A stretch of 64,000 bases of DNA from Agromyces sp. Root81 (GCF_001429165.1 NZ_LMIR01000002.1:1539261-1603260), one strand, 5' to 3'. Numbered from the stretch's first letter, positions 43,701 to 52,107 are shown. Numbers and translations: made by a program. Notes: generated from the sequence alone by a model not told the origin.

Positions 43701-43809
43701 GCTCTTCATCAGCGGCAAGACCGCGAGCGTGCACGTCTCGGCGATCCTGCGCAAGCTCGGCGCATCGACCCGCACCGAGGCGGCCTACCGCGCCGGAGTC
43801 CTCCGCTGA
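40798..43809 (+). CDS. Large ATP-binding LuxR-family (LAL) transcriptional regulator
   Basis: A 1003-residue regulator. The P-loop is GGEAGIGKT (36-44) and the Walker B is VVFVIEDLHWVD; an AAA/NACHT-like core is followed by helical TPR-like repeats across the middle, then a LuxR helix-turn-helix at the C-terminus (LTARERQVLELIAEGLSNRQ, ending in ILRKLGASTRTEAAYRAGVLR). LAL proteins are activators of catabolic or secondary-metabolite genes. The GTG at 40798 begins right before the conserved MVGRDADLARL; no strong ribosome-binding site is near it. The target genes are unknown; the ThrE-like gene follows. Confidence 0.88.
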   Translation: MTTSAAAMVGRDADLARLDEHLDEVRAGAPFTVIIGGEAGIGKTRLVREFQRSLPSDVRLLAGQCVDLGSVAAPYAPVKAALRTLIADIGPERVLEAAGPGRAALAALLPELAASDPDAAATAAAAPAGIGAATGQLHEGIAVLLETVSRERPVVFVIEDLHWVDAATLALLRFLLRALGSSRVLTVLTYRSEDVTRGHPLRAFLSEAERDRWVDRRELSRLTRAQVRKLTKSLVGEPPTDAVIDTVFRRSDGVPFFIEELVGLDGCRDEGELPDTLRELLLARYERLSDSAQALLRVVSVGGVRISHALLEAVFPGTAGDLELAARESVLAGVLTIDGDDYAFRHALVREAILADLLPGERARFHSRYAEAYEAAATTGTRRLAAEISFHWLGAHDAARAFPATIQAMREARSAAAYGTAAQLGERAIGLWDVVPEPEHSAGMTKLELMGRTASHLRNAGEGERSLALVKAALAECPRDEPQYPRFLRDKAMDLASVGRPGSIPVLEEALEVLGDRPSELRMTVLIVLAGRFMIEGQLDEAVDTAERALEVALEVESPRYASLAANVAAVSRASRGEVEAGFAGLERAKELAHGDGAAMLRYWVNASDLHFLVGNYAEAVRLAEQGLEQARAQGVERSSGLILASNAVDPLFALGEWDRAAALIERALALDPPGPFGVYLQRARIWSILWLGDPVRAAEEFRRVRSTMTDIMEVEEQTRLSVSRVAAEVALAGGDVAGAWREAKRVLDERGLPLPGYGLPLVWVAARVVGAARSGDGAGRERAGGIPDALAAEIGAAEPALREVLAAMHNWPTQEIWAAFFEAELAEAPSGTAGSDAEAWQAAAKAAAAPTAPGYLAPYALTRQGEAELALGDRAAAKVTLQSAFDLALSGGVGAVRDRVEQVAAAAGLALDGGMGSGRSRAASGSGAPGIAGAGASDDVIAELTARERQVLELIAEGLSNRQIGERLFISGKTASVHVSAILRKLGASTRTEAAYRAGVLR

Positions 43810-43953
43810 CACAGCGGACGCAGGGTCGCATTGCGTGAGAGGCAACGCGTCGGGTGGGAGGTACCCGATACCCGTCCTCCGGCGTGCCTCGTTGCCTCCG
43901 ATGTGCACCGCGGCATTTGAGCCGCATCGCGGGCCGAGACTACAGTGAGCGTC

Positions 43954-45681
43954 ATGTCAGCCGGGGGGCGGGTGCGGATCGTCATCGCGGTCGGAGCGAT
44001 CGCCGCCGCCGGCTGGTGCGGCATCGGATGTCTCATCACCTCGCCGACCGTGGCGTGGGCGGCGGTATCGGCCGAGGAGCCGCCGGCCTCGGACCAGCCC
44101 GTGGAGTCGCCGACCCCGACCCCGACGACGGAACCCGAGCCGGAGCCGACCGACGAGCCGGTGCCGACCGAGGAACCTGCCCCGACCACACCGCCCGCCA
44201 CCGAGGCGCCCGCGACCGAGACGCCGCCCGCTCCGACGGAGACCCCGTCGGAGGCGCCCGTGCTCGAGCCCGTGCCGCCCGCGGTGCTCGACGACGACGA
44301 GTCGCCGTGGTCGTGGATCATCGCCGCGCTCGTGCTGCTCGCGAGCGCCGCCGTCCTCTTCGCGATCCGCCGGCCGGGAACGACTGACGAGACGACGGAG
44401 ACCGGCCCGGTCACCGCGGGAGTGCTCACGCCCGGCGGCCTCCCGGCGGGAAACGCCCCGCCGCCCGCCGTCACGCTCGCCGCGATGGAAACGGCGGGCG
44501 AGGCGATGATCGACGCGGGATACTCCGTGACCACCGTGCACGCTGCGCTGCACGACATCGCCACGGTCAACGGGGCGCCGGCGACGGAGATCATCGTCTT
44601 CCCGACCGCCCTGATCGTGTCGTCTCGCGGTGTCGAGGAGCTCAGCACCGGCGCCGTCTCGAGCGGGCACAGCAAGCTGACGCTGTCCCAGATCGATGCG
44701 CTGAACCGCACGATCGAGGCGGCTCGCAGCGGTGCCATCGACCCGGCGACGACGAAGCGCCGCATCCGGAAGCTCCGCGGGCAGCCGCTGCCGTTCTCGC
44801 CGGTGCAGCGGGTCGTCGCGTACGCGCTGCTCTCCGCCGGGCTCTCGGTGCTGCTCGGCGCGTCGTGGACCGGTGCCGCGGTCGCCACCGTGCTCGGCCT
44901 GTTCGCGGGCACCGCCCAGCTCCTCTCCGCCCGCGCCTCGCGCGACTACCAGGCGCTCGTGACGGTGGCCATCGCGTTCGTCGTCTCGATCGCGGTGTTC
45001 CTGCTCATCAGGGTCGGGCTCGACCCGGGGGTGCTGCCGGCTCTGATCGCACCGCTCGTGACGCTGCTGCCCGGTTCGCTCCTCACGACCGGGGTCATCG
45101 AGCTCACGACGGGCCAGATGATGGCGGGCGGCGGCCGCCTCGCGGCCGGCACCATGCAGCTCGTGCTGCTCGCGGTCGGCATCATCGGGGCCGCCGCGCT
45201 CGTCGGGGTGCCGCGCATCGACTTCACGACGGCGTCCCAGCCGATCGGCCCGATCGCGCCCTGGATCGCCGTCGCCGTGTTCGGCGTGGGCATCGTCGTC
45301 TACAACTGCGGTCGCCGCGACTCGATCCTGTGGATCCTGCTCGTGCTCTACTCGGCGTACGGCGCGCAGGTCATCGGCGACGTCTTCTTCGGCGGCGTGC
45401 TCTCGGCGTTCGTCGGCGCCCTCGTGATGACGCCGGTCGCCGTGCTCGTGGCTCGGCAACGCACCGGCCCGCCCGCCGTCGTGAGCTTCCTCCCGGCGTT
45501 CTGGCTGCTCGTGCCCGGGGCGATCGGGCTCGTCGGCGTCGCCACACTGCTCGGCGGCGACCAGGCCGGGACCTCCACCCTCGTGACGACGGCCTCGACG
45601 ATGGTCGCGATCGCGCTCGGAATCCTTGCCGGTTCGGCCATCACGGGCCGGTTGCGGTCGTCACCCGGCCCGCTCCTGTAG
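43954..45681 (+). CDS. ThrE-type threonine/serine exporter with extracytoplasmic N-terminal extension
   Basis: A 575-residue protein. A signal-like helix (10-36, ending PTVAWAA) is followed by an acidic Pro/Thr/Glu linker (about 40-115), one membrane helix (WIIAALVLLASAAVLFAI), the ThrE N-terminal soluble domain (about 175-290, with ETAGEAMIDAGYSVTTVHAAL and SRGVEELSTGA) and ten C-terminal helices. The final half matches ThrE/ThrE_2. C. glutamicum ThrE exports Thr/Ser. The linker should sit outside the cell, which is unusual. The start could also be GTG 43945. Confidence 0.85.
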   Translation: MSAGGRVRIVIAVGAIAAAGWCGIGCLITSPTVAWAAVSAEEPPASDQPVESPTPTPTTEPEPEPTDEPVPTEEPAPTTPPATEAPATETPPAPTETPSEAPVLEPVPPAVLDDDESPWSWIIAALVLLASAAVLFAIRRPGTTDETTETGPVTAGVLTPGGLPAGNAPPPAVTLAAMETAGEAMIDAGYSVTTVHAALHDIATVNGAPATEIIVFPTALIVSSRGVEELSTGAVSSGHSKLTLSQIDALNRTIEAARSGAIDPATTKRRIRKLRGQPLPFSPVQRVVAYALLSAGLSVLLGASWTGAAVATVLGLFAGTAQLLSARASRDYQALVTVAIAFVVSIAVFLLIRVGLDPGVLPALIAPLVTLLPGSLLTTGVIELTTGQMMAGGGRLAAGTMQLVLLAVGIIGAAALVGVPRIDFTTASQPIGPIAPWIAVAVFGVGIVVYNCGRRDSILWILLVLYSAYGAQVIGDVFFGGVLSAFVGALVMTPVAVLVARQRTGPPAVVSFLPAFWLLVPGAIGLVGVATLLGGDQAGTSTLVTTASTMVAIALGILAGSAITGRLRSSPGPLL

Positions 45682-45709
45682 CGGATGCCTCGCAGCTCGT
45701 CTGTGTCCC

Positions 45710-45888
45710 ATGATCGAGCCGTACGTCGTCCGCCGCGCCGACATCGCCGATGCGCCCGGGATCGCCAGCGTGCACTGGGACAGCCACACGAGCTCCGGTC
45801 GCGACTCCGACAGGCCCCGCGACCTCGAGCTCGAGGGCCTGTACGTGCTCGACGGTGGCAGGTGCTCGAGGTGCGATTCGTGCGCTGA
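45710..45888 (+). pseudogene. GNAT acetyltransferase remnant
   Basis: An ATG-started piece gives MIEPYVVRRADIADAPGIAS, a typical GNAT N-terminus. About 30 residues later LELEGLYVLDG matches the beta-4 strand of GNATs, and then a frameshifted WQVLEVRFVR ending in TGA at 45886-45888 matches a GNAT C-terminus. The middle (over 80 residues) is missing and the frame is broken, so the gene is dead. Downstream to 46089 I see no gene; a short minus-strand frame there is treated under rejected items. Confidence 0.7.
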
Positions 45889-46089
45889 GCCCTCAGCCAA
45901 TCTCGGAGATCTGCACTGGATCGGACAACATCGAAACTGAACGCCCGAGTCGCTGCAGACCTCCGAAGTTGCGCCTGCGGTCGCTCAGCTCGCCCGCGCG
46001 GCATCCGTGACCGGAAACTCAACCACGCGGCCGTCGGCGGGCGAGCGGTAGACGCGGACATCGCAAGCGGGCGGTCTCTCGCAGCGGCA

Positions 46090-47025
46090 TCAGCTCGGGT
46101 CGACCGCCTCGCGCCGCGGGATCCGCAGCAGCGCGCCCTCGTGGCGCACCGTGGCGGCGGCGACCGTCATCGCCTCGCCGAGCGCGGCGGCCCAGTCACC
46201 GGCGGTGCGCGGCACGCCGTGCACTGCGAGGTGGTGCACGACCGCAGAGAGCGTGGCGTCACCGGCGCCCATGGTGTCGACGACGGCGCCGGGCAGCTCG
46301 ACGATCGCGGCGTGCACCTCGTGCTCGCCGTCGTACACGGTCGCGCCGTCGCGCCCGGCGGTCGCGAGCACTGCGGGGGCACCGTGCGCAGCGGCATCCG
46401 CCGGCGCAGTGCGCAGCCGTTCGACGAACTCCGACAGGGGAGCGCCGAGCAGCAGCTCGCCGTCCTCGTCGCCGACCTTCACCAGCAGTGAGCCGGCCGC
46501 CGCCCGCGTGAAGTTCGCGAGGAACGCCTCGCGATCGTGCAGCATGCCCGCGCGCGGGTTGCCGTCGATCGCGAGCCGGTCGCGGGGCCGTTCGATCGCC
46601 GCGAGCAGCTCAGCGGTCTGCTCGTCGTCGTCGAAGGGGAAGCAGCTGACGACGACGAGGTCGGCCTCGTCGATCGCCGCTCGTGTGGCGTCGTCGAAGC
46701 GGATGCGCCGCCGCTGCGCGGCCTCGTTGAACTCGTACCGCGGTTCGCCGTCGGTGCGGTCGGAGACGGCCCGCGAGGTGCCGAGCGCCGAGGGGCTCTC
46801 GACGAGGCGCACGCCGTAGTCCCGCAGGTAGGAGCGGATGCGCATGGCCGCCTCGTCGTCGCCGAGCATCGCGACGAGGGTCACGTGCTCGCCGAGGAGG
46901 GCGAGGCCGACCGCGACGTTGAGGGCGGCGCCTCCGACGAACTCGCGTGCGCCGCGCGGGTCGCGCAGCTCATCGATGAGCGCGTCGCCGATGACGGTCA
47001 CGGTGCGGGGTGCTTCGGTCGACAT
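46090..47025 (-). CDS. PfkB-family carbohydrate kinase (fructokinase-like)
   Basis: A 311-residue ribokinase-fold kinase. The N-terminal GGAALNVAVGLALLG block and the C-terminal VDTMGAGDATLSAVV block carry the PfkB signatures, with the catalytic Asp in GAGDA. The sugar is uncertain; fructose or a nucleoside-like substrate are both possible. The ATG at 47025 was chosen with GGAGAGG upstream. No sugar transporter is beside it. It is divergent from a tetR gene. Confidence 0.88.
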   Translation of the reverse strand: MSTEAPRTVTVIGDALIDELRDPRGAREFVGGAALNVAVGLALLGEHVTLVAMLGDDEAAMRIRSYLRDYGVRLVESPSALGTSRAVSDRTDGEPRYEFNEAAQRRRIRFDDATRAAIDEADLVVVSCFPFDDDEQTAELLAAIERPRDRLAIDGNPRAGMLHDREAFLANFTRAAAGSLLVKVGDEDGELLLGAPLSEFVERLRTAPADAAAHGAPAVLATAGRDGATVYDGEHEVHAAIVELPGAVVDTMGAGDATLSAVVHHLAVHGVPRTAGDWAAALGEAMTVAAATVRHEGALLRIPRREAVDPS

Positions 47026-47182
47026 CGGCGGATCCTCTCCGGCGCGCCGACGGGGCGCGGGACTCCAGCGTGCCACAGGGCGGCGCGCGCGGCACGTGCC
47101 GGCATCGGCGACGGCCGGGCCCAGCCGAGGCCGGGAGCGGGCCGGCCAGCGGGTACGGTGGTGAGGACCCACGAGGAGCACC

Positions 47183-47854
47183 ATGAAACCCGGACCGAGG
47201 CGCAGCGTCAGCCAGGTCGACATCGTCGATGCGGCGTTCGAGATCCTCGAGCAGAAGGGCTTCGCCGCCGTCTCCGTGCGCGGGGTCGCCGCGGCGCTCG
47301 GCCTCACGCCCACGGCGATCTACACCTACTTCCCGTCCAAGAACGCGCTGCTGCGCGCGATGGTCGAGGAGCTCCTCTCCGACCTCGACCTCGACGCGGC
47401 AGCCGACCCGGCCGGCGCCTGGCGCGACCGGGTGCACGCGCTCGCCGCGGCCCTGCGCGCGCGGCTCGCCGAGCACACGGGCGCCATGGTGCTCGTCACG
47501 AGCGGCCCGCTCGACGGCCGGCACGCGATGAGCCTGAACGAGACGCTCGTCGCGGGGTTCCAGGGCGAGGGGATGTCGCTCGACGACGCCGCGCGCGCGG
47601 CCCACGCCGTGCGCGCCCACGTGCTCGGGGTCGCTGCCCTCGACGCCGCCGAGCGTGCCGTCGAGGCTGATACCGCCGCCCTCAGCACGGCAGGCGCGCT
47701 CTGGTCGGATGCCGCGAGCCACCCGCTCACCGAGGCGACCGCGCACCTCGTTGCAGCAGACGGCGCCGAACCCTCCGCGTTCGCGTGGGGGCTCGACCGC
47801 CTGCTCGACGGCCTCCTCGCCGGCGCAGCCGGCCGAACGCCCGCCACGGCCTGA
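47183..47854 (+). CDS. TetR/AcrR family regulator
   Basis: A 223-residue TetR-family protein. The DNA-binding domain covers about residues 10-58 (IVDAAFEILEQKGFAAVSVRG, ALGLTPTAIYTYFPSK). The C-terminal domain is of the TetR_C type with Ala-rich helices. GAGGAG lies 6 bases before the ATG. The target is unknown; the divergent pfkB-like gene and the DUF389 gene are the neighbours. Confidence 0.9.
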   Translation: MKPGPRRSVSQVDIVDAAFEILEQKGFAAVSVRGVAAALGLTPTAIYTYFPSKNALLRAMVEELLSDLDLDAAADPAGAWRDRVHALAAALRARLAEHTGAMVLVTSGPLDGRHAMSLNETLVAGFQGEGMSLDDAARAAHAVRAHVLGVAALDAAERAVEADTAALSTAGALWSDAASHPLTEATAHLVAADGAEPSAFAWGLDRLLDGLLAGAAGRTPATA

Positions 47855-47936
47855 CGACGCTCCTCGCGCCACGGCCTGAGGCCCGCCCTCCGCGCGGCGC
47901 GACCGCCGCGCCATCCGATCGCGCCAGACTGGCACG

Positions 47937-48902
47937 GTGCTGCACGTGAGGATGATCGTTCCGCCGACGCTCCGCGCCGAGGTCGACGGGGTGCTCCGCT
48001 CGCCGGACGCGCCCGTCTCCAACCTGATCGCGCTACCCGGCGCCGGTCTCGACCCCGCGGGCGACGTGCTCCTCTGCGACGTCGACCGCGACGCCGCGAG
48101 CGGGCTGCTCGCCCAGCTGCACGCCGTCGGCCTCGACGAGCAGGGATCGATCGCGATCGAGTCGGTCGACCTCGCCCTCGGCCGCAAGCGCCGCCGCAGC
48201 GCCGCAGCCGTCTTCGGCAACGACGACGATGCGGTCGTGTGGGAGGAGGTCGAGGCGCGCACCGACGACGAGGTGCGGCTCTCGGCGACCTTCCTCGTGT
48301 TCATGACCGTCGCGACGCTCATCGCCGCGGTCGGCGTCGTGACCGACCAGCCGATCCTCATCGTCGGCGCGATGGTCGTCGGCCCGGACTTCGGGCCGCT
48401 CGCCGCGATCGCGGTCGGCATCGTGCGGCGGCGGCCTCGGGTCGTGTGGCGCTCGACGGCGACCCTGCTCATCGGCTACGCCGGCGCCATCGTCGTGACG
48501 ATCGGCTTCGCGCTCCTGCAGCAGGCGATCGGCGTGTTCCCGGTGGATCCGCTCGAGGCGAACCATCCGCTCACCCGGTTCATCTGGGAGCCGAACGTGC
48601 TCAGCTGGGTCGTCGGCTTCCTCGCGGGCATCGCGGGCGTGCTCTCGCTCACCTCGGCGAAGTCGGGCGCGCTCATCGGCGTGCTCATCTCGGTGACGAC
48701 GATTCCCGCGGCCGGGGCGATCGCGGTCGGCATTGCGGCGGGGGAGTGGGCGCAGGCCGGCAGTGCCGCCGTGCAGCTCGGCATCAACCTCGTCGCCATC
48801 ATCACGGGCGGCGTGCTGACGCTCTCGGTGCAGCTCGCGGTGCAGCGGCGCGCATACCGGCGACGGGCGCAGCAGCTGTTCACGCCGTCGCCCCGCCGCT
48901 GA
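47937..48902 (+). CDS. DUF389 family membrane protein
   Basis: A 321-residue protein. The soluble N-terminal part (about 1-110) is an ACT-like regulatory domain; six or seven hydrophobic segments follow, with the family signature SATFLVFMTVATLIAAVGVVT and GPDFGPLAAIAVGI. DUF389 (TIGR00341-type) proteins are uncharacterised, proposed channels or transporters. The GTG start at 47937 directly precedes the conserved region. Confidence 0.88.
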   Translation: MLHVRMIVPPTLRAEVDGVLRSPDAPVSNLIALPGAGLDPAGDVLLCDVDRDAASGLLAQLHAVGLDEQGSIAIESVDLALGRKRRRSAAAVFGNDDDAVVWEEVEARTDDEVRLSATFLVFMTVATLIAAVGVVTDQPILIVGAMVVGPDFGPLAAIAVGIVRRRPRVVWRSTATLLIGYAGAIVVTIGFALLQQAIGVFPVDPLEANHPLTRFIWEPNVLSWVVGFLAGIAGVLSLTSAKSGALIGVLISVTTIPAAGAIAVGIAAGEWAQAGSAAVQLGINLVAIITGGVLTLSVQLAVQRRAYRRRAQQLFTPSPRR

Positions 48903-48968
48903 GGCGCGAGCGCGAGAGCTGGAACGGCCGACCCGAACGGATGCCGCGACCAGCGGTTCGAATCGGGC

Positions 48969-48998
48969 TTGACGCACGCCAACGGGGTCGGCTACGGT
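48969..48998 (+). promoter_or_regulatory. Promoter of the glycerol-like operon
   Basis: TTGACG at 48969-48974 and TACGGT at 48993-48998 are separated by 18 bases, close to the vegetative consensus spacing. Transcription would begin near 49005 and give a leader of about 100 bases before the GTG at 49106. Confidence 0.55.
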
Positions 48999-49019
48999 CG
49001 TGACCAATAGGGTAAGAAT

Positions 49020-49057
49020 GGAGACCTCCTGTTGGAGGTTTTCGTCTGCCCTTTTTT
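49020..49057 (+). promoter_or_regulatory. Leader attenuator: hairpin and T-tract, likely GlpP target
   Basis: GGAGACCTCC (49020-49029) pairs with GGAGGTTTTC (49034-49043) across loop TGTT. A second fold joins GGAGAC with GTCT and CC at 49044-49050. That outer stem ends one base before TTTTTT (49052-49057), making a classical intrinsic terminator in the leader. The operon encodes a GlpP-type antiterminator, whose known homologue binds just such a leader hairpin when bound to glycerol 3-phosphate. The two folds exclude each other. Confidence 0.65.
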
Positions 49058-49105
49058 CGGTTGTGCGCGTCTCTGACAGGGTTTCCCGACAGAGAGGTCG
49101 GACAC

Positions 49106-50557
49106 GTGGCACAACATGTTCTGAGAGGCGTCGGCGACGTCATCTCCTTTATCGATGCACGTTCGCGCATCGGCGGTCGAGCTGGCCTGATCTGGTGGCT
49201 CGCCCTCAGCGGGCTGTTCCTCGACGCGTTCTCGAACTCGGCGCTCTCCGCCGGTCTCGGGCCGATGACCAGGGACATGGAGCTCAGCGCCACGCAGGTC
49301 GCGATCCTCACTTCGATGGCGTCGTGGGTCGCCATCGCCTTCAACCCGATCGGCGGATGGCTCGCCGACAAGTGGGGCCGCATCCCTCCGCTCCTCATCG
49401 CCAAGGTGCTCGCGCTCGTCGGAGCCATGCTCGCCGCGTTCGCCCCGAGCTTCGAGATGGTGCTCGCCGGCCGCTTCTTCGTCGGCGCCGCCTACGGCAT
49501 CGACTTCGCGATCGCGATGGCGCTGCTCGCGGAGTTCACCCCGGCCCGCTTCAAGGCACGCCTGAACACCTGGCAGGGCATCTGGTACGTCGCGGTCTGC
49601 TCGAACCTCGTGCTCGCGATCATGTTCTACAACATGAACGTCGGCGACTCGATCTGGCGCTACTCGGTCGGCACCGCCGGTCTCGTCGCCCTCGTGCTCT
49701 TCGTGCTGCAGGCGATCTTCATGGTCGAGAGCCCCACCTGGCTCGCCCGCAAGGAGAAGCTCGGCCGTGCCGCCGCCTCGATGACGAAGATCTACGGTGA
49801 GACCTTCACCGCGGCGCCCGTCGAGGACCGCATCCCCGTCACGAACCAGGCGACCAAGGGCTTCGCGAACGTCGCCCTGATCTTCCGCGGCATCTACCTG
49901 CCGCGCACGGTGCTCGCCGCGACCGTGCAGATGGCCCAGTCGATCCAGTACTTCGCCGTCGGCTGGTACCTGCCGATCATCAGCATCGCGCTGTTCGGCG
50001 AGGACTTCGTCGTCGCGACGCTCGGTGCCCTCGTGTTCAACGTCTTCGGCATCGTCGGCGGGTTCATGTCGCCCGTCATCGGCAAGCGCTTCGGCCTGCG
50101 CCGGGCCTCGGCGATGGGCTTCGGCGCGGTCTTCCTGATGCTCGTCGTGCTCGGCTTCTTCTACGAGTCGATGCCCCTGTGGCTCGCATTCGTGGTGCCG
50201 TCGCTGTTCATCCTGTTCCACTCGGGCGGCCCGGGCGCCAATGGCAAGAGCCTCTCGACGCTCTCGTTCCGCAGCGAGCTGCGAGCGGGCGCCAACGGCA
50301 TCATCGGTGCCATCGGCAGCGCGGGCGCGGCCCTCGGCCTGCTCGTCTTCCCGCTGCTCAAGGAGGGCATCGGCCTCGGTCCGACGTTCCTCATCCTCTC
50401 GGTCGTGCCGCTCGTCGCGTTCATCATCTGCTCGATCATCAAGTGGGACCCGACGCGCACCGCGATCAGCCCCGACGAGGAGCAGAACGCCCCGCAGTTC
50501 AAGAGCGACGCCGCGGCGCAGGTGGCCGCCGAGGCATCCGTCCTGGCCGCCAAGTAG
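49106..50557 (+). CDS. MFS transporter of the glycerol-like operon
   Basis: A 483-residue, 12-helix sugar-porter-like permease. Helix 1 is WWLALSGLFLDAFSNSAL; the conserved loops are GGWLADKWGR and, in the second half, GKRFGLRRAS. The GTG at 49106 has AGAGAGG 8 bases upstream and follows the attenuator. It is the first gene of the operon and replaces the GlpF channel of ordinary glycerol operons, which suggests a substrate larger than or unlike glycerol. The cargo is inferred from context only. Confidence 0.85.
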   Translation: MAQHVLRGVGDVISFIDARSRIGGRAGLIWWLALSGLFLDAFSNSALSAGLGPMTRDMELSATQVAILTSMASWVAIAFNPIGGWLADKWGRIPPLLIAKVLALVGAMLAAFAPSFEMVLAGRFFVGAAYGIDFAIAMALLAEFTPARFKARLNTWQGIWYVAVCSNLVLAIMFYNMNVGDSIWRYSVGTAGLVALVLFVLQAIFMVESPTWLARKEKLGRAAASMTKIYGETFTAAPVEDRIPVTNQATKGFANVALIFRGIYLPRTVLAATVQMAQSIQYFAVGWYLPIISIALFGEDFVVATLGALVFNVFGIVGGFMSPVIGKRFGLRRASAMGFGAVFLMLVVLGFFYESMPLWLAFVVPSLFILFHSGGPGANGKSLSTLSFRSELRAGANGIIGAIGSAGAALGLLVFPLLKEGIGLGPTFLILSVVPLVAFIICSIIKWDPTRTAISPDEEQNAPQFKSDAAAQVAAEASVLAAK

Positions 50558-50573
50558 CGAAGCGGCATCCGAC

Positions 50574-52094
50574 ATGACGACACCCGCGATCCTGGCGATC
50601 GATGAAGGAACCACCGGCACGCGTGCGGCGTGGGTCACGGCCGACGGACTCGTGCACGCGCTCGAGTACCGCCCGCTCCGTGTCAGCACTCCCGTCGCGG
50701 GCGTGGTCGAACAGGATGCGAACGCGATCCTCGACAAGACCATCGACGCCTGCCGCGCGGTCATCGCCCGCGCGGCAGGCGACGGGGTCGCCCTCGTCGG
50801 CCTCGCCATCGCCGCCCAGCGCGCGACCACCGTGCTCTGGGACACGTCCACCGGGCGGGCCCTCGTGCCCGCCATGGTGTGGCAGGACAGCCGCTACGCC
50901 GACGAGCTCGCGGCCCTCGGGCCCGACTGGAACGAGCGCCTGATCCGCACCGTCGGCCGTCCCACGGGGGTGCGCTCGCCCTACCTCTGGGCGGCGCACC
51001 ACCTGCGGGAGACCCCGGAGGTGGCCGCCGCGCACCGGGCCGGCCGGCTCGGCTTCGGCACGATCGAGACGTGGCTGCTCTGGAGCCTGTCCCGTGACCG
51101 CACCTACGCGGCCACCTCGACGAACGCGACCTCGGCGGGCGCCTACGTGCTCGGGCGTCACGACTACGAACGCGAGTGGATCGACGCCCTCGGCTTCCCG
51201 GGCGAGCTCCTGCCCGAACTGCGGCAGGACGCCGACGACTTCGGCGTGACGGATGCCTCGGTGCTCGGCATCGAGGTACCGATCCTCGCCGCGGCGGGCG
51301 ACCAGCACGCCGGCACCGTGGGGCTCGGCTGCCTCCGCAAGGGGCAGGCGATGTGCGTGCACGGCACCGGCAGCTTCGTCGACCTCGTCATCGGCAGCGG
51401 TGCGCCGGCGAACCCCGGGCTGTACGACGGGGCGCTCACCCTCACGGCCTGGCGGCGGCACGGGACATCCGTCTTCGCCATCGAGACGTTCACCGCCACG
51501 ACCGGTTCGGCCCTCGACTGGGTGTGCGACACCCTCGGCTGGTTCGAGTCGTCCAAGCGCATCAGCGAGCTCGCCGCGACCGTCTCGTCGGCGAAGGGCG
51601 TCATGTTCGTGCCCGCGCTCACCGGCCTGCGGATGCCCGTCATGGAGCCCAGGGCGAAGGCCTCGCTCACGGGCTTCTCGATGTCGACGACGCTGCCCGA
51701 GATCGCCTACGCCGTGCTCGAGGGCATCGCGCACTCGGTCGCCTCGAGCGCCGAGGCCGACGAGCAGGTCGCCGGCACGGCGATCACCGAGATCGTCGTC
51801 GGCGGCGGGATGTCGGCGAGCGACCCGCTCATCCAGATGCAGGCCGACCTCGTCGGTGTGCCGATGCGGCGCCTGCCGGCCTCCGAGGGCGCGAGCCTCC
51901 GCGGTGCCGCGTTCCTCGCCGGCTCCGACGGGCTGCTCTGGAACTCGCTCGACGAGGCCGCGGCATCGATGGGCGCCGGTGAGGTCTTCGAGCCGCTGAT
52001 CAGCGGCGACGAGCGCGCAGAACGCCGCGCGGCGTGGAACGAACGCATCGACAACGAACTCCGGCTCACCACGAGCCGTGCAACACGGAAGTAG
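50574..52094 (+). CDS. FGGY-family kinase, glycerol-kinase-like with altered substrate pocket
   Basis: A 506-residue FGGY kinase. The phosphate-1 motif is DEGTTGTRAAW (10-20), the ATP loop CVHGTGSFVDLV and VGGGMSASDPLIQMQAD are conserved, and the catalytic Asp lies in AGDQHAG. Alignment by eye puts Arg83 as in E. coli GlpK, but Glu84 is Ala: AAQRATT in place of NQRETT. That Glu hydrogen-bonds glycerol in GlpK. A different, perhaps substituted, polyol is therefore likely. The ATG follows the permease stop by 16 bases with no clear ribosome-binding site. Confidence 0.85.
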   Translation: MTTPAILAIDEGTTGTRAAWVTADGLVHALEYRPLRVSTPVAGVVEQDANAILDKTIDACRAVIARAAGDGVALVGLAIAAQRATTVLWDTSTGRALVPAMVWQDSRYADELAALGPDWNERLIRTVGRPTGVRSPYLWAAHHLRETPEVAAAHRAGRLGFGTIETWLLWSLSRDRTYAATSTNATSAGAYVLGRHDYEREWIDALGFPGELLPELRQDADDFGVTDASVLGIEVPILAAAGDQHAGTVGLGCLRKGQAMCVHGTGSFVDLVIGSGAPANPGLYDGALTLTAWRRHGTSVFAIETFTATTGSALDWVCDTLGWFESSKRISELAATVSSAKGVMFVPALTGLRMPVMEPRAKASLTGFSMSTTLPEIAYAVLEGIAHSVASSAEADEQVAGTAITEIVVGGGMSASDPLIQMQADLVGVPMRRLPASEGASLRGAAFLAGSDGLLWNSLDEAAASMGAGEVFEPLISGDERAERRAAWNERIDNELRLTTSRATRK

Positions 52095-52107
52095 AGAGAA
52101 CCACACG

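Noticed and set aside
40807..43908. A 1033-codon open frame on the minus strand opposite the LAL regulator
   Set aside because: The plus strand has P-loop, Walker B and LuxR HTH; the minus frame has no domain and biased composition.
45985..46089. Minus-strand frame after the PfkB stop ending VVEFPVTDAARAS
   Set aside because: It has no usable start and follows the kinase stop in frame; it may be a gene tail relic, but no family could be recognised.
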